Shown in pieces: positions 9,569 through 19,222 of a stretch of 64,000 bases of DNA; position 1 is the first letter of the stretch, and every line of letters begins with the position of its first letter. Below the pieces are notes generated by a model that saw nothing but the letters and a program-made list of their open reading frames with translations, had not been told where the DNA came from and searched no databases. Source of the stretch: Edaphocola aurantiacus (GTDB lineage: Bacteria > Bacteroidota > Bacteroidia > Chitinophagales > Chitinophagaceae); assembly GCF_019797745.1 (NCBI RefSeq), contig NZ_VOSI01000002.1, forward strand, positions 248,001 through 312,000, written 5' to 3'. The position numbers and the translations under genes were made by a program.

Positions 9569-11014
9569 TTACTTCTTTATCTGCCATATAACGGCACCAT
9601 GATAATGAAGCAGATGCCTGATCAGGTAAGGATCCGACACCTTAACAACACTATCTCCGACCTGGCTCTGTATATACGCTCCGACAAGATCCGGCACGTC
9701 CTGTTTTTTCATTAGTAACCCCTTTGCCTTAGCCTGGTACAAATAAAATTTTAAGGGTGCATTATAGTGATCATCAAAAACCAATACAGCTTCTTTCTCA
9801 GGCCCCTCTTTACTGCTGTATTGACGGATGTGCTGCACGTTGATTTCCGCATGTGCATCATTTCCCGAAAGGGTATCTTTCAACAATACAACATAGGCCG
9901 TCGTAAACAATAATATCAAGAAACCAACCCCCATCCTGCGCTGCAGCCGACTGATGTTTGCCGCATGATGCAGGTATTGATATGCGCTCGACAAAGCATA
10001 AGCCGCTACAATGGCTAAGAAAGGATATACCGGGGCATCATACCAGCCCAGCTTGGTTTTAGCCAGAGAGATCATCAGCAAAAATCCCAGGCCCATTAAA
10101 GCCGTAAATAGAACAAAGCGGCCATGTGCGGCACGGCGTTGCCGATACCCCAGCCACATGCCTATTGGTACAAACAGGAACCAGAAAATAAAGTCTCTGC
10201 CCGTCATCCAGGAAAGGTAGAAGGCCCAGTTCCCGTCGTTAGCTTCTTTCGCTTCCAGAAAACGCCCGCCCAGTTCATTTTCCATCACCGCATGAAGGTA
10301 GCCGGGATTATACCGCTCTCGGATAAAGTAATAAGGCAGAGCTATCAGCAGGAAAACCGCTATTGCGAAATAAGTATTTTTATTGCTGAGGAAAGCCTGT
10401 AATTGCCCGCTGAGCAGAAGATAAAAGACGAGAGCAGGCACAAATAATAATCCGGCAACCCCCTTCGTAAGCACGCCCAAGCCGAATGCCACAGCCGCTA
10501 TCCAAATCAGGCGGGTAGATTTAGTTTCGGTATACTGCCATAAATTAATCCCTCCTACTGTAGTCCATAAAGTGAGCAGGGCATCATAATCTCCCGTACG
10601 CGTTACATGCAAGTCTACATAACCTTTCGTCGTCACCAGTATACCGGCTGTAAGTACTGCCCATACCGAGTTGCCAATGCGTTGTTGTATAAACCGGAAC
10701 AAAAAAATCAGTGTCAGCAGGGCAGCCATTGCAGAAGGAAAACGTATAGCCCATTCATTAATGCCCCATAATTTCAGGGAGTATACCTGCAGCCATATCA
10801 TCAATGGCGGTTTGGTATTCCACATATCAGGTTTGCCATCGAAATAGGTAACCCAGGGATTGTGGTTTTCATACATTTCTATGGCATTTACCGCCAGTCT
10901 CGATTCATCCCAGAGCCGGATAGACAAACTACCCAAACCGGCGAATAAGGGAATGCAGACCAGTATAAACAGGGCAGCATATATAACTCGGTTCTGACGG
11001 AATTGTTGAGGCAT
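9569..11014 (-). CDS. GT39/ArnT-like glycosyltransferase, integral membrane
   Basis: A 481-residue protein of the dolichyl-phosphate-mannose mannosyltransferase/ArnT superfamily (PMT_2 type). After the first transmembrane helix (about 12-32) comes the acidic loop SIRLWDESRLAVNAIEMYEN, with the D-E pair expected for catalysis in GT-C enzymes. Next is GKPDMWNTKPPLMIWLQ, the characteristic KPP segment. About ten more membrane helices follow, then a C-terminal soluble domain of about 110 residues. Such enzymes move a sugar from a polyprenyl-phosphate donor to a lipid or protein on the periplasmic side. The acceptor is unknown. It lies downstream of the tRNA operon terminator and probably has its own promoter. 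Confidence 0.85.
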   Translation of the reverse strand: MPQQFRQNRVIYAALFILVCIPLFAGLGSLSIRLWDESRLAVNAIEMYENHNPWVTYFDGKPDMWNTKPPLMIWLQVYSLKLWGINEWAIRFPSAMAALLTLIFLFRFIQQRIGNSVWAVLTAGILVTTKGYVDLHVTRTGDYDALLTLWTTVGGINLWQYTETKSTRLIWIAAVAFGLGVLTKGVAGLLFVPALVFYLLLSGQLQAFLSNKNTYFAIAVFLLIALPYYFIRERYNPGYLHAVMENELGGRFLEAKEANDGNWAFYLSWMTGRDFIFWFLFVPIGMWLGYRQRRAAHGRFVLFTALMGLGFLLMISLAKTKLGWYDAPVYPFLAIVAAYALSSAYQYLHHAANISRLQRRMGVGFLILLFTTAYVVLLKDTLSGNDAHAEINVQHIRQYSSKEGPEKEAVLVFDDHYNAPLKFYLYQAKAKGLLMKKQDVPDLVGAYIQSQVGDSVVKVSDPYLIRHLLHYHGAVIWQIKK

Positions 11015-11137
11015 GAGACTATGAAAACATTTTTAGATCTGCTACATAACAGAACGCAATATTACTAATGTCTACGTAAAAATAAGCGGGCAATAAAAGA
11101 TGCTGGTAAGATAGCAGATCTTTCAAAAAAGGGCATA

Positions 11138-11169
11138 AAAAAAGTCCAAACATATTGTTTGGACTTTTG
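11138..11169 (-). terminator. Terminator of the tRNA operon
   Basis: Arms AAAAGTCCAAACA (11140-11152) and its reverse complement (11156-11168) form a 13-bp stem with a 3-base loop. On the minus strand the stem runs into a T-run. It lies just after the last tRNA-Gly. Confidence 0.85.
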
Positions 11170-11174
11170 AAGAG

Positions 11175-11247
11175 AGCAGAAGACGCGATTCGAACGCGCG
11201 ACCCCAACCTTGGCAAGGTTGTGCTCTACCAGCTGAGCTACTTCTGC
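11175..11247 (-). tRNA. tRNA-Gly (GCC), copy 2
   Basis: 73 nt with acceptor stem GCAGAAG/CTTCTGC, D arm GCTC...GAGC, anticodon stem CAACC/GGTTG with loop TTGCCAA (anticodon GCC), a T arm with TTCGAAT and discriminator T. The CCA end is not encoded. The sequence is identical to the copy at 11418-11490. Confidence 0.95.
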
Positions 11248-11282
11248 AGGTTAGGTACGCTTGCGTACCTACTGGTTTTTTG

Positions 11283-11368
11283 TGCCCCGGGCCGGACTTG
11301 AACCGGCACGGACATTGCTGCCCACAGGATTTTAAGTCCTGCGTGTCTACCAATTTCACCACCAGGGC
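11283..11368 (-). tRNA. tRNA-Leu (TAA)
   Basis: 86 nt class II tRNA. The acceptor stem is GCCCTGG/CCGGGGC with one G-T pair. The anticodon stem CAGGA/TCCTG carries loop CTTAAAA (anticodon TAA). There is a long variable arm and a T arm with TTCAAGT. CCA is not encoded. It lies between two identical tRNA-Gly genes in the same transcript. Confidence 0.95.
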
Positions 11369-11417
11369 TTAGGCAAATCATAAAAATGATCGTCTAAAAA
11401 TTCCCTAAAGAATTTGG

Positions 11418-11490
11418 AGCAGAAGACGCGATTCGAACGCGCGACCCCAACCTTGGCAAGGTTGTGCTCTACCAGCTGAGCTACTTCTGC
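11418..11490 (-). tRNA. tRNA-Gly (GCC), copy 1
   Basis: First gene of the tRNA operon, identical over 73 nt to the copy at 11175-11247. Anticodon loop TTGCCAA, anticodon GCC. It starts about 40 nt downstream of a consensus promoter. Confidence 0.95.
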
Positions 11491-11536
11491 ATTGAATATT
11501 GAAAGAACTTTAGAACTCTTTTCCCGTTTGGGATTG

Positions 11537-11567
11537 CAAAGATAGGATTCTTTTTTAATCGCACAAA
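11537..11567 (-). promoter_or_regulatory. Consensus promoter of the tRNA operon
   Basis: On the minus strand TTTG (11567-11564), 19 bp, then TATCTTTG (11544-11537) matches TTTG-N19-TAnnTTTG exactly. It points at the Gly-Leu-Gly tRNA cluster, with a start expected near 11530. Confidence 0.85.
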
Positions 11568-11615
11568 TTTTTTTGTCAAAAAATTCAAAAAAATTTTTCC
11601 AATATTCTGGTTATA

Positions 11616-12971
11616 CTAGTATTCAAAGTCTACTCCGGTATAGTTATGCGGAGTGATCGCTTTAAGCTCTTTTTTGATTTCGCCTGAAACATCCAGTCCT
11701 TCGATAAACTGGTGCAGCGTTTTCTGTGTTATACCCTCCTGTCCTCTGGTCAGCTCTTTAAGCGCTTCATATGGTTGCGGATATTGTGCTCTTCTCAGAA
11801 TGGTCTGAATAGCCTCTGCCACTACAGCCCAGTTATTATCCAGATCTGCACTGATTTTCGCCTCATTCAGCAACAGTTTACCTAAACCTTTTTCAATAGA
11901 TTTTAAGGCAATCAAACCATGCGCCATAGGCACGCCGATATTTCTTAACACTGTAGAATCCGTAAGGTCTCTCTGCAGGCGGCTGATCGGTAATTTGGCA
12001 CTCAGGTGCTCATATAAAGCATTGGCTACACCCAGATTTCCTTCTGCATTTTCAAAATCGATAGGGTTTACTTTATGCGGCATTGCAGAAGAACCAACTT
12101 CTCCTTTCTTTGTCTTTTGCTTAAAGTACTCCATCGATACATATGTCCAGATATCACGACAGAAATCGATCAGGATATTGTCAATACGTTTTAAGGTATC
12201 AAAGTGTGCAGCAAGGTTATCGTAGTGCTCGATCTGTGTAGTAAACTGCATTCTCTGCAGGCCCAGGCGCTCATTTACAAATTCGTTACCGAAAGCAACC
12301 CAGTCATGGCCAGGGAAGGTCACGTGGTGCGCATTGAAGTTACCGGTTGCCCCTCCGAATTTCGCAGCATAAGGAACATATCCGAACAGGTCAATCTGGT
12401 TTTGCAGGCGTTCGATAAACACCATAATTTCTTTACCCAATGTGGTCGGAGAAGCAGGCTGACCATGTGTTTTAGCCAGCATAGAAATATCTTTCCAGGA
12501 GCGGGCCATCGTGCGTATTGTAGACATTACATTCAGCAGGTAAGGCATGTATACTTCCTCCACGGCTTCTTTCCATAAAAGCGGGATAGCTGTATTGTTT
12601 ACATCCTGAGAAGTAAGCCCAAAGTGTACCCATTCTGCAACACTTTCCCCGCCCAGCTGATTCAGCCGCTCTTTGATAAAATACTCTACCGCTTTTACAT
12701 CGTGGTTGGTTACCTTTTCGGTTTCCTTGATCTGCTGTGCATCCTCTTCAGTCATCTCTTCATAGATCGCACGCAACTGAGCTGGCTTTACCGATTCCGG
12801 CATCGTGAAAATACCTTTATCTGCCAGTAAAATAAAATACTCAATTTCTACCCGTACACGATAACGGATCAGACCGAATTCAGAAAAATATCCGGCCAGT
12901 TCCTGTACTTGTTTATGATAACGACCGTCTACAGGGCTTATGGCGCCTAATGGAGAAAATGATGACTGCAT
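11616..12971 (-). CDS. purB: Adenylosuccinate lyase
   Basis: A 451-residue enzyme of the fumarase/aspartase superfamily. It splits adenylosuccinate to AMP and fumarate, and SAICAR to AICAR and fumarate, in purine synthesis. The superfamily signature SSAMPHKVNPIDFENAEGN sits near residues 293-311, on the mobile loop with the catalytic Ser. TSQDVNNTA (about 121-129) and KTHGQPASPTTLGKE (about 164-178) supply further active-site residues, the latter the His. The length is normal for the E. coli-type PurB. It stands alone; no other pur gene is nearby. A -7 box lies about 37 bp upstream. Confidence 0.97.
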   Translation of the reverse strand: MQSSFSPLGAISPVDGRYHKQVQELAGYFSEFGLIRYRVRVEIEYFILLADKGIFTMPESVKPAQLRAIYEEMTEEDAQQIKETEKVTNHDVKAVEYFIKERLNQLGGESVAEWVHFGLTSQDVNNTAIPLLWKEAVEEVYMPYLLNVMSTIRTMARSWKDISMLAKTHGQPASPTTLGKEIMVFIERLQNQIDLFGYVPYAAKFGGATGNFNAHHVTFPGHDWVAFGNEFVNERLGLQRMQFTTQIEHYDNLAAHFDTLKRIDNILIDFCRDIWTYVSMEYFKQKTKKGEVGSSAMPHKVNPIDFENAEGNLGVANALYEHLSAKLPISRLQRDLTDSTVLRNIGVPMAHGLIALKSIEKGLGKLLLNEAKISADLDNNWAVVAEAIQTILRRAQYPQPYEALKELTRGQEGITQKTLHQFIEGLDVSGEIKKELKAITPHNYTGVDFEY

Positions 12972-13007
12972 AATATTGATATGAAATATTTTTTATATAG
13001 AACAGCG

Positions 13008-13015
13008 CAAAAGTA
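13008..13015 (-). promoter_or_regulatory. -7 box of purB
   Basis: CAAAAGTA on the plus strand reads TACTTTTG towards purB, 36 bp before its ATG. It matches TAnnTTTG; no clear -33 box is seen. Confidence 0.5.
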
Positions 13016-13239
13016 CAAACTATTGTTAGAATCATAAAATACTGTGACCAGACCGCTTTCGAAATATGCTTGTTACAGCCGGACAATCCATACTTATCCG
13101 GCATCTGATACAGATGATATTAAAAAATATTTAAGATTCTTTGTAACTTTTTTGCCTTTAATCCGATTAAGTATCTATTGACCGCATAAGATTACGATGT
13201 GGTCCGTTCTGGTATATATCACCCCCTATAGACCCTATC

Positions 13240-15756
13240 ATGATGAAATGTAAAACACTGTTACTGCTTTGCTGCAGCTTACTCTGCTGCCAGGTAATAT
13301 GGGCAGTCACACTCAAAGGAAAAATTACAGACCCTAAAGGCGAGGCCATTCCATTTGCCACCCTGCAGGTCAGCGGAACGAGCAATGGTACTGCGGCCAA
13401 TGAAGATGGCTACTATGTGCTGCGGCTGCCCGAAGGCAAAGCCACACTGGTTGTACGTATGATCGGTTATAAACCGACCTATAAAACCCTTATGGTAAGC
13501 AACAGTACTGAAACGCTGGATATCGTCCTGGAAGAAGAGTCGAAAGAATTGACAGAGGTTACGGTAAAAGCTAATGCAGAAGATCCTGCATATGCCATCA
13601 TGCGCCAAGTTATTGCACAAAAATCGAAGCACAGTAAGGCCATCAAAACCCTGGAGGCAGATGTGTATCTTAAAGGTAAGCTCCTGATGCGCGATATACC
13701 TAAATCTTTTTTCGGAGTAAAGATAGAAGAGAAAGATGCGGCTGACATGCAAAAGGACCTGATGCTGGACAGTAACAACAGGGGCATCTTATACCTGTTG
13801 GAGCAAATGACGCATTATACCTATAAGGCCCCCAAAAGTACCTACAATGAGGTAAAAGCGATAAAGACCAGCGGGGACCCCAAGGGACTGGGATTTGCAC
13901 AAATGCCTGCTATTGTCAATATTTATGAAAATAATGTAAGCCTGCTCTCCGGTATCGGTAGCCGTGGCTTCATCTCTCCGGCACACAACAATGCGTTTTT
14001 CTATTACCGCTTCCGGCTGCTGCAATCCTATATGGACAATGGCCTGATGATTCATAAAATTGCGGTTATCCCGAAAAGAGAATTTGAGCCTCTGTTCCGG
14101 GGTACGGTTTATGTGGTAGAGGGCGACTGGGTTTTCCAGCAGGTGCAGCTATCGCTGGACAAGAGAGCACAGATGGAGATGCTGGACACACTTGTGTTTG
14201 AGCAGCAATACCGCAAAACGGAAGACAGTAAATTATGGGTGATACAACAGCAGATTATGTACCCGTATATGTCTATCCTGGGCTTTAAATTCTCCGGCGA
14301 CTTTGTGACCAATTACGGCAATATGGTGATCAACAAACCGGTAAATGAAAAGCTGTTCAGCAGCAAAATAATCAGCACCTATGATCCGGAATCTTTATCA
14401 AGAGACAGCAGCTATTGGGAGCAGCAAAGGCCCATAAGCCTTAGTACGGAAGAGCAGACCAACTATCATAAAAAAGACAGTGCGGCACAGATAATCCAGA
14501 AAATGCGGGACTCGCTCGGCCCTCCAAGCTCCCGCCGGCTGGACCTCGTTTCCTTCCTGACCATGGGTGCGTATATCCGCAAAGGCCATCATGAATTCGG
14601 ATTAAGCGGGCTGCTCAATCAAGTAGGATATAATACTGTTGAGGGTTTATACACCGGACTGGAGCCTTACTGGCAATACAATCCGCACAAAGGAGATATG
14701 GTAAAACTCATTGCCAACAACCGTTATGGCTGGGCCAATCAGCAATACCAGTATATGTACACCGCACAATATGCGCATGAGGATACTACCCGAACAGATA
14801 AGGGCTGGAAAGTACAGCTCAGTGGCGGCCGTTATGTATTCCAGATTAACCCGGACAACCCGATCAGTGCACCCTGGAATACTTCCGTAAGCCTTTTTTA
14901 CGGGGCGAATTATATGAAACTGTACCAGGCAAGCATCGGCAGGCTTAATTTTGAAAACCGTTGGGGCAACGGATTGTCCTTATCGGCAGATCTGCGTTAC
15001 GAAGACAGAAGCCCGATGGAGAATCATACGGATTATACTTTCTATCAAAAAAGAAGAGGCGAATTTACGCCTAACAATCCTCCCGAATTGCCCGCATTTG
15101 AAGCACATAAAGCGGCCATCGCCACCATCAGCCTGAACTATCAGCCAGGCTGGAAATACATCCAATACCCGCACCAAAAAGCAGCCGTAAAAGGCAATGC
15201 TCCACTGTTCGGCTTATCCTACAGTAAAGGTATAGCAGGTATTATGGGCAGCCGCAGCGATTTTGACCGCTGGACGGTTTCGATAAAAGATGAATTCTCC
15301 ATGAAGTTGCTGGGTAATATCCGCTACAATGTACTGGCCGGGGGCTTTCTGAATAAGCGCTATGTAGGCAACCCGGATATGTATCATATTATGGGCAACC
15401 AGACTATCCTGTCGGGGCAGTACCTGAATAGCTTCCAGCTGGCCCCTTATTACCGCTTCAGCAGCATTCCCTCCCTGTATACTGAAATGCATGCAGAATG
15501 GCATTTTAATGGCTGGCTTACCAACAAAGTGCCCCTGTTTAAACGCCTGAACTGGCATTTGGTTGCTGCCGGTAACCTGATGTACATTAACCAGAACCAG
15601 TATTACGGTGAATATTCTGTCGGACTGGAAAATATAGGCTTCAAATTTATGAAAGTGCTGAGGGTTGACCTGGTTGCCGGATACGAGCAGGGTAAGGCAC
15701 GGCCGAATTATGGGTTACGCCTCGGTTTAAGCGGAATTTTCTCAACCTTGAAATAA
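13240..15756 (+). CDS. DUF5686 outer-membrane protein with carboxypeptidase-like regulatory domain
   Basis: An 838-residue protein. It starts with a signal peptide (MMKCKTLLLLCCSLLCCQVIWA; the ATG at 13240 or 13243 is equally possible). Residues about 24-105 form a carboxypeptidase-D-regulatory-like beta-sandwich (LKGKITDPKGEAIPFATLQV ... GYYVLRLPEGKATLVVRMIGY). The rest matches the DUF5686 architecture, with beta-rich segments and a C-terminal half that looks like an outer-membrane barrel and ends in a strand with an aromatic residue (GLRLGLSGIFSTLK). This combination is common in Bacteroidota outer membranes and its role is unknown. No SusC/SusD partner lies nearby. Confidence 0.85.
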   Translation: MMKCKTLLLLCCSLLCCQVIWAVTLKGKITDPKGEAIPFATLQVSGTSNGTAANEDGYYVLRLPEGKATLVVRMIGYKPTYKTLMVSNSTETLDIVLEEESKELTEVTVKANAEDPAYAIMRQVIAQKSKHSKAIKTLEADVYLKGKLLMRDIPKSFFGVKIEEKDAADMQKDLMLDSNNRGILYLLEQMTHYTYKAPKSTYNEVKAIKTSGDPKGLGFAQMPAIVNIYENNVSLLSGIGSRGFISPAHNNAFFYYRFRLLQSYMDNGLMIHKIAVIPKREFEPLFRGTVYVVEGDWVFQQVQLSLDKRAQMEMLDTLVFEQQYRKTEDSKLWVIQQQIMYPYMSILGFKFSGDFVTNYGNMVINKPVNEKLFSSKIISTYDPESLSRDSSYWEQQRPISLSTEEQTNYHKKDSAAQIIQKMRDSLGPPSSRRLDLVSFLTMGAYIRKGHHEFGLSGLLNQVGYNTVEGLYTGLEPYWQYNPHKGDMVKLIANNRYGWANQQYQYMYTAQYAHEDTTRTDKGWKVQLSGGRYVFQINPDNPISAPWNTSVSLFYGANYMKLYQASIGRLNFENRWGNGLSLSADLRYEDRSPMENHTDYTFYQKRRGEFTPNNPPELPAFEAHKAAIATISLNYQPGWKYIQYPHQKAAVKGNAPLFGLSYSKGIAGIMGSRSDFDRWTVSIKDEFSMKLLGNIRYNVLAGGFLNKRYVGNPDMYHIMGNQTILSGQYLNSFQLAPYYRFSSIPSLYTEMHAEWHFNGWLTNKVPLFKRLNWHLVAAGNLMYINQNQYYGEYSVGLENIGFKFMKVLRVDLVAGYEQGKARPNYGLRLGLSGIFSTLK

Positions 15757-15805
15757 TCTGGGAAAAGCTGTATATTACCCCTTTGTAATCACTATTGCGC
15801 ACATT

Positions 15806-15836
15806 TTTGAAATGATATTAATTTTTATTAGATTTG
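15806..15836 (+). promoter_or_regulatory. Consensus promoter of the PpiD-like gene
   Basis: TTTG (15806-15809), 19 bp, TAGATTTG (15829-15836) matches the Bacteroidota TTTG-N19-TAnnTTTG consensus exactly. It leaves a leader of about 30 nt before the ATG at 15873. Confidence 0.8.
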
Positions 15837-15872
15837 CGCACTTTCATTTTATTAAAAACATAAAGTAGGAAA

Positions 15873-18023
15873 ATGGCAATAATTCAAAACATCCGTGACA
15901 AATACGCTAAAATAGCAGGTGGGGTCATCGTTGTGGCCTTAGTAGGCTTTGTTCTTATGGATGCTACCAGTGGCGGTCGCGGCGGAGGGTTATTTGGGAA
16001 ATCTACCAAAATAGCGAATGTAAACGGCAGCAAAATCGATTTTAAAGAATATGAATCCCGTATTACGGCATATGAAGATCAGCTGAAACAACAGGGACAA
16101 CCGACTGACGAAAATACCCGTGCACAGGCAAGAGACCAGGTGTTCAACCAAATGGTACTGGAAAAGCTGATGGCTGACATCAATGATAAACTGGGCCTGA
16201 CGGTTACAGAATCAGAGATGAAAGAAATGTTCTCCGGCAATAACCTGGACCCTATGGTAATGCAGGCACTGACTGGTGGCCAGCAGGTAGATCCTGCACA
16301 GGTGGCTGCTCAGGTAATGCAACTGGAGCGTACTAAAGACCCTAAGCAAAAAGCACAATGGGAGCAGTTCAAAACACAATTGAGAGAGGCTAAAATCCAG
16401 AATAAATTTTCTGCTATGGTAGCCGGTAGCGTATATACTCCGAAATTCGTACTGGATGACCAGCACGAAGGCAGAGCCAACAACGCGACCATCAGCTATG
16501 TAAACCTGCCATTCACACTGGTTAGTGATGATAAAGTAAAGGTTACTGATGATGATATCAACAAATACATTCAGGCTCATAAAAAACAATTCGAATCTAA
16601 AGAAGAGACTCGTGCTGTTGAATATGTAAGCTTCAACATCCTGCCTTCCAAAGATGATACTGCACGTGTAATGACTTCTATCAATGCACTGCGTGCAGAC
16701 TTTGCTGCAGCTACAGATGATGAGGCATTTGTAAAAAGAAATTCTGACAACCCAATTCCGGTAGCATACCAGACTAACGAAGCATTACAAACTTTACCTA
16801 ATGCTGCAGAAATTACTTCAGCTGCTCCGGGTAGCGTTGTAGGCCCGTTCTTTGTGGGTGAGAATGTTACACTGGCAAAAGTGGTTGATCGCGGCAGCTT
16901 CCCTGATTCTGTAAAAGTGCGCCACATTCTGGTGATGACGAAACAAGGTCCTAATGCAATGCGCACCGATGCTCAGGCTCAGGCTCGTATTGACAGTGTT
17001 CTGGCTATGGAAAAAGCAGGTGTACCTTTCGATTCACTGGTTGTACGTTTCTCTGATGACTATAATGCTCAGAGACCTGATGCACAGAAAGGTGAATATG
17101 AATTCCCGCTGTCTCAGAAATCAGGTATCAGCAAAGAATTTGGTGACTTCGCATTCAGCAGTGCTGCTGTAGGCGCTACCAAAGTGGTAAAAGTTGACAA
17201 CCAGGGTTATGCCGGTTTCCACTATATCCAGATCCTGAAAAAAGGTAAAGAAATCTCCAGCAGCAAAATTGCGTTTGTTGGTAAACAATTAAGCGCTGAC
17301 AACAATACTTATAATGCGATTTACGCAAAAGCGTCTCAGTTTGCTCAGAAGATCACTACTGACCCTAAAGCTTTCGATAAAGAAGCATTGGCTAATGGTC
17401 TGAACAAACAAAATGCTGGTGGTATCAACCAAAACAGCTTTATCATTCCTGGTGTAGGTGCATCTAACGATATGGTAAGATGGGTATATAATGCTAAAGT
17501 TGGTGATGCTTCTCAGATCTTCCCTTTAAGCGGCAACCGCCTGGTGGTAGCTAAACTTACGGAGATCAATCCTAAAGGTATCATTAAGCCTACCGGTGCT
17601 ACTAAAACAGCGCTGGAAAGCTACCTGAAACAACAGAAGAAAGCTCAGTTACTGATCGATGCCAACAAAGGCAAAGGACTGGATGTAATTGCACAAAACA
17701 ACCAGTTACAGATTGCTACTGCAGATTCAGTAACATTTGTTGCTAACTCTATCCAGGGTATCGGTAACGAACCTAAAGTACAGGGTTATATCTTCAATAA
17801 AAACTTCAAAGACAACACTGTTTCTCCTGGTATCGGTGGTCTGAATGGCGTATACTTCGTTCTGGTAAACAAACGTTTTGTAAATGCTGCAATGGGCCGT
17901 GATCTGAAAACAGAGCGCATGATGAACGATATGATGATGAAATCAAATGCAACGCAAATGATTATGCAATCCATCCGTGAGTCTGCTGATGTAAAAGACA
18001 TGAGAAGCAGCCTGTATAACTAG
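15873..18023 (+). CDS. PpiD-like periplasmic peptidyl-prolyl isomerase/foldase
   Basis: A 716-residue protein anchored by one N-terminal membrane helix (AGGVIVVALVGFVLMDA, about residues 16-32). A SurA-N-like chaperone region follows at about 45-200. A parvulin rotamase domain starts at VKVRHILVMTKQG (about 345) and runs to about 455 with DAQKGEYEFPL and GYAGFHYIQIL. The C-terminal part (about 480-700) is again SurA/PpiD-like. The layout and length match the PpiD/SurA_N_3 family. It probably helps fold envelope and outer-membrane proteins. It is monocistronic, with a consensus promoter and its own terminator. Confidence 0.9.
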   Translation: MAIIQNIRDKYAKIAGGVIVVALVGFVLMDATSGGRGGGLFGKSTKIANVNGSKIDFKEYESRITAYEDQLKQQGQPTDENTRAQARDQVFNQMVLEKLMADINDKLGLTVTESEMKEMFSGNNLDPMVMQALTGGQQVDPAQVAAQVMQLERTKDPKQKAQWEQFKTQLREAKIQNKFSAMVAGSVYTPKFVLDDQHEGRANNATISYVNLPFTLVSDDKVKVTDDDINKYIQAHKKQFESKEETRAVEYVSFNILPSKDDTARVMTSINALRADFAAATDDEAFVKRNSDNPIPVAYQTNEALQTLPNAAEITSAAPGSVVGPFFVGENVTLAKVVDRGSFPDSVKVRHILVMTKQGPNAMRTDAQAQARIDSVLAMEKAGVPFDSLVVRFSDDYNAQRPDAQKGEYEFPLSQKSGISKEFGDFAFSSAAVGATKVVKVDNQGYAGFHYIQILKKGKEISSSKIAFVGKQLSADNNTYNAIYAKASQFAQKITTDPKAFDKEALANGLNKQNAGGINQNSFIIPGVGASNDMVRWVYNAKVGDASQIFPLSGNRLVVAKLTEINPKGIIKPTGATKTALESYLKQQKKAQLLIDANKGKGLDVIAQNNQLQIATADSVTFVANSIQGIGNEPKVQGYIFNKNFKDNTVSPGIGGLNGVYFVLVNKRFVNAAMGRDLKTERMMNDMMMKSNATQMIMQSIRESADVKDMRSSLYN

Positions 18024-18042
18024 ACTACTACTTTTCGTATAT

Positions 18043-18076
18043 AAAAAGGGTTATGTATCACTACATAACCCTTTTT
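18043..18076 (+). terminator. Terminator after the PpiD-like gene
   Basis: Perfect 15-bp arms (18043-18057 and 18062-18076, GGGTTATGTA core) with a 4-base loop and a final T-run, 20 bp past the stop. Confidence 0.9.
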
Positions 18077-18109
18077 CTGTAATATTGCATACCCAAAATG
18101 TTCTGAGCA

Positions 18110-19222
18110 ATGCCGGCACCCAAACGTCTCGTATTTACTGTAACCAATGACCTGAATTATGACCAGCGCATGATTCGCATCTGCACTACCCTCGCCGAGG
18201 CCGGGTATGATGTTACGCTGGTAGGTCCCTGGCGGAAAAGAGGGCAGCCTTTGATCAAACGGCCATTCCGCCAGACACAATTACGGGTACTGGCACCAGC
18301 CGGCAAATTATTCTACGGTAGCTACTGGATAGTACTGTTCTTTTACCTGCTGTTCAAAAGAGCAGATGTGATCTGTGCCATAGACCTGGATACTATTATG
18401 TCCGTACTCTGGGCCTCAAAGATCAAAGGCTGCAAGCGGGTTTATGATGCACATGAGCTATTTACAGAAATGAAAGAGGTGGTTACTAAACCCCGTGAAG
18501 CAAAGATCTGGAACTGGATTGCTGATTATGCGGTACCGCAATTTCCGGTTGGCTACACTGTGGGCAATTACTGTGGCCAGTACCTGCTTAAAAGACATGG
18601 AGTACACTATCCTACTATTACAAATGCAACGGTTTTACGCCCACTGGAAACCATACCGGACCGGGATAGTAAACCGTTTATACTATATCAGGGTGCGGTG
18701 AATAAAGGGCGCTGTTTCGAACAATTGATACCTGCCATGCAGTGGGTAGATACCCCGTTGCTTATCTGCGGCAGAGGAAACTTTTTTGAAGAGGCACAGC
18801 AGCTGGCAAAGGAATATAATGTGAGTGATAAGATCACTTTTAAAGGGTTTGTACCACCGGACGATCTGTACCATATTACCCGTGAGGCTAAGATAGGCCT
18901 CATCTTACTGGATAGTGTATCGCAGAATAATGTGTATTCTCTGGCCAATCGCCTGTTTGATTATATGCACAATGCCGTGCCACAATTATCTATGGACTAC
19001 CCGGAATACCGTGCGGTAAATGAGCAATATGAAATTGCACTTTTGCTGCCCGCAGATCCGAGTCCGGAACTGATTGCAGCAAAAATCAATTACCTGCTGC
19101 ACGAAAAGGATTATTACAATAAGCTGGTTGCAAACAGCCTTGAAGCCCGTAAGGTGTATAACTGGCAGGAAAATGAAAAAGTCCTGCTGGATATTTATAA
19201 AAAATTATTAACCGGCTCATGA
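18110..19222 (+). CDS. Glycosyltransferase, GT4-like (GT-B fold)
   Basis: A 370-residue enzyme. The N-terminal Rossmann half begins LVFTVTNDLNYDQRMIRICTTL and contains YDAHELFTEM (about 110-119), typical of GT4-type enzymes. The C-terminal half has ILYQGAVNKGRCFEQLIPAM (about 190), LLICGRGN, VSDKITFKGFVPPDDLY and a nucleotide-binding region near LANRLFDYMHNAVP. No signal peptide is present, so it acts on the cytoplasmic face on a nucleotide-sugar donor. Its stop overlaps the next glycosyltransferase start by 4 bp, implying one transcript and a shared glycan pathway. The acceptor is unknown. Confidence 0.85.
   Translation: MPAPKRLVFTVTNDLNYDQRMIRICTTLAEAGYDVTLVGPWRKRGQPLIKRPFRQTQLRVLAPAGKLFYGSYWIVLFFYLLFKRADVICAIDLDTIMSVLWASKIKGCKRVYDAHELFTEMKEVVTKPREAKIWNWIADYAVPQFPVGYTVGNYCGQYLLKRHGVHYPTITNATVLRPLETIPDRDSKPFILYQGAVNKGRCFEQLIPAMQWVDTPLLICGRGNFFEEAQQLAKEYNVSDKITFKGFVPPDDLYHITREAKIGLILLDSVSQNNVYSLANRLFDYMHNAVPQLSMDYPEYRAVNEQYEIALLLPADPSPELIAAKINYLLHEKDYYNKLVANSLEARKVYNWQENEKVLLDIYKKLLTGS

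Noticed and set aside
11147-11154. CAAACATA as a minus-strand -7 box for the GT39 gene
   Set aside because: It lies inside the tRNA operon terminator stem and is explained by the hairpin.
11123-11362. An open frame of 79 codons across the tRNA genes on the minus strand
   Set aside because: It is translated from tRNA sequence and has no protein features.
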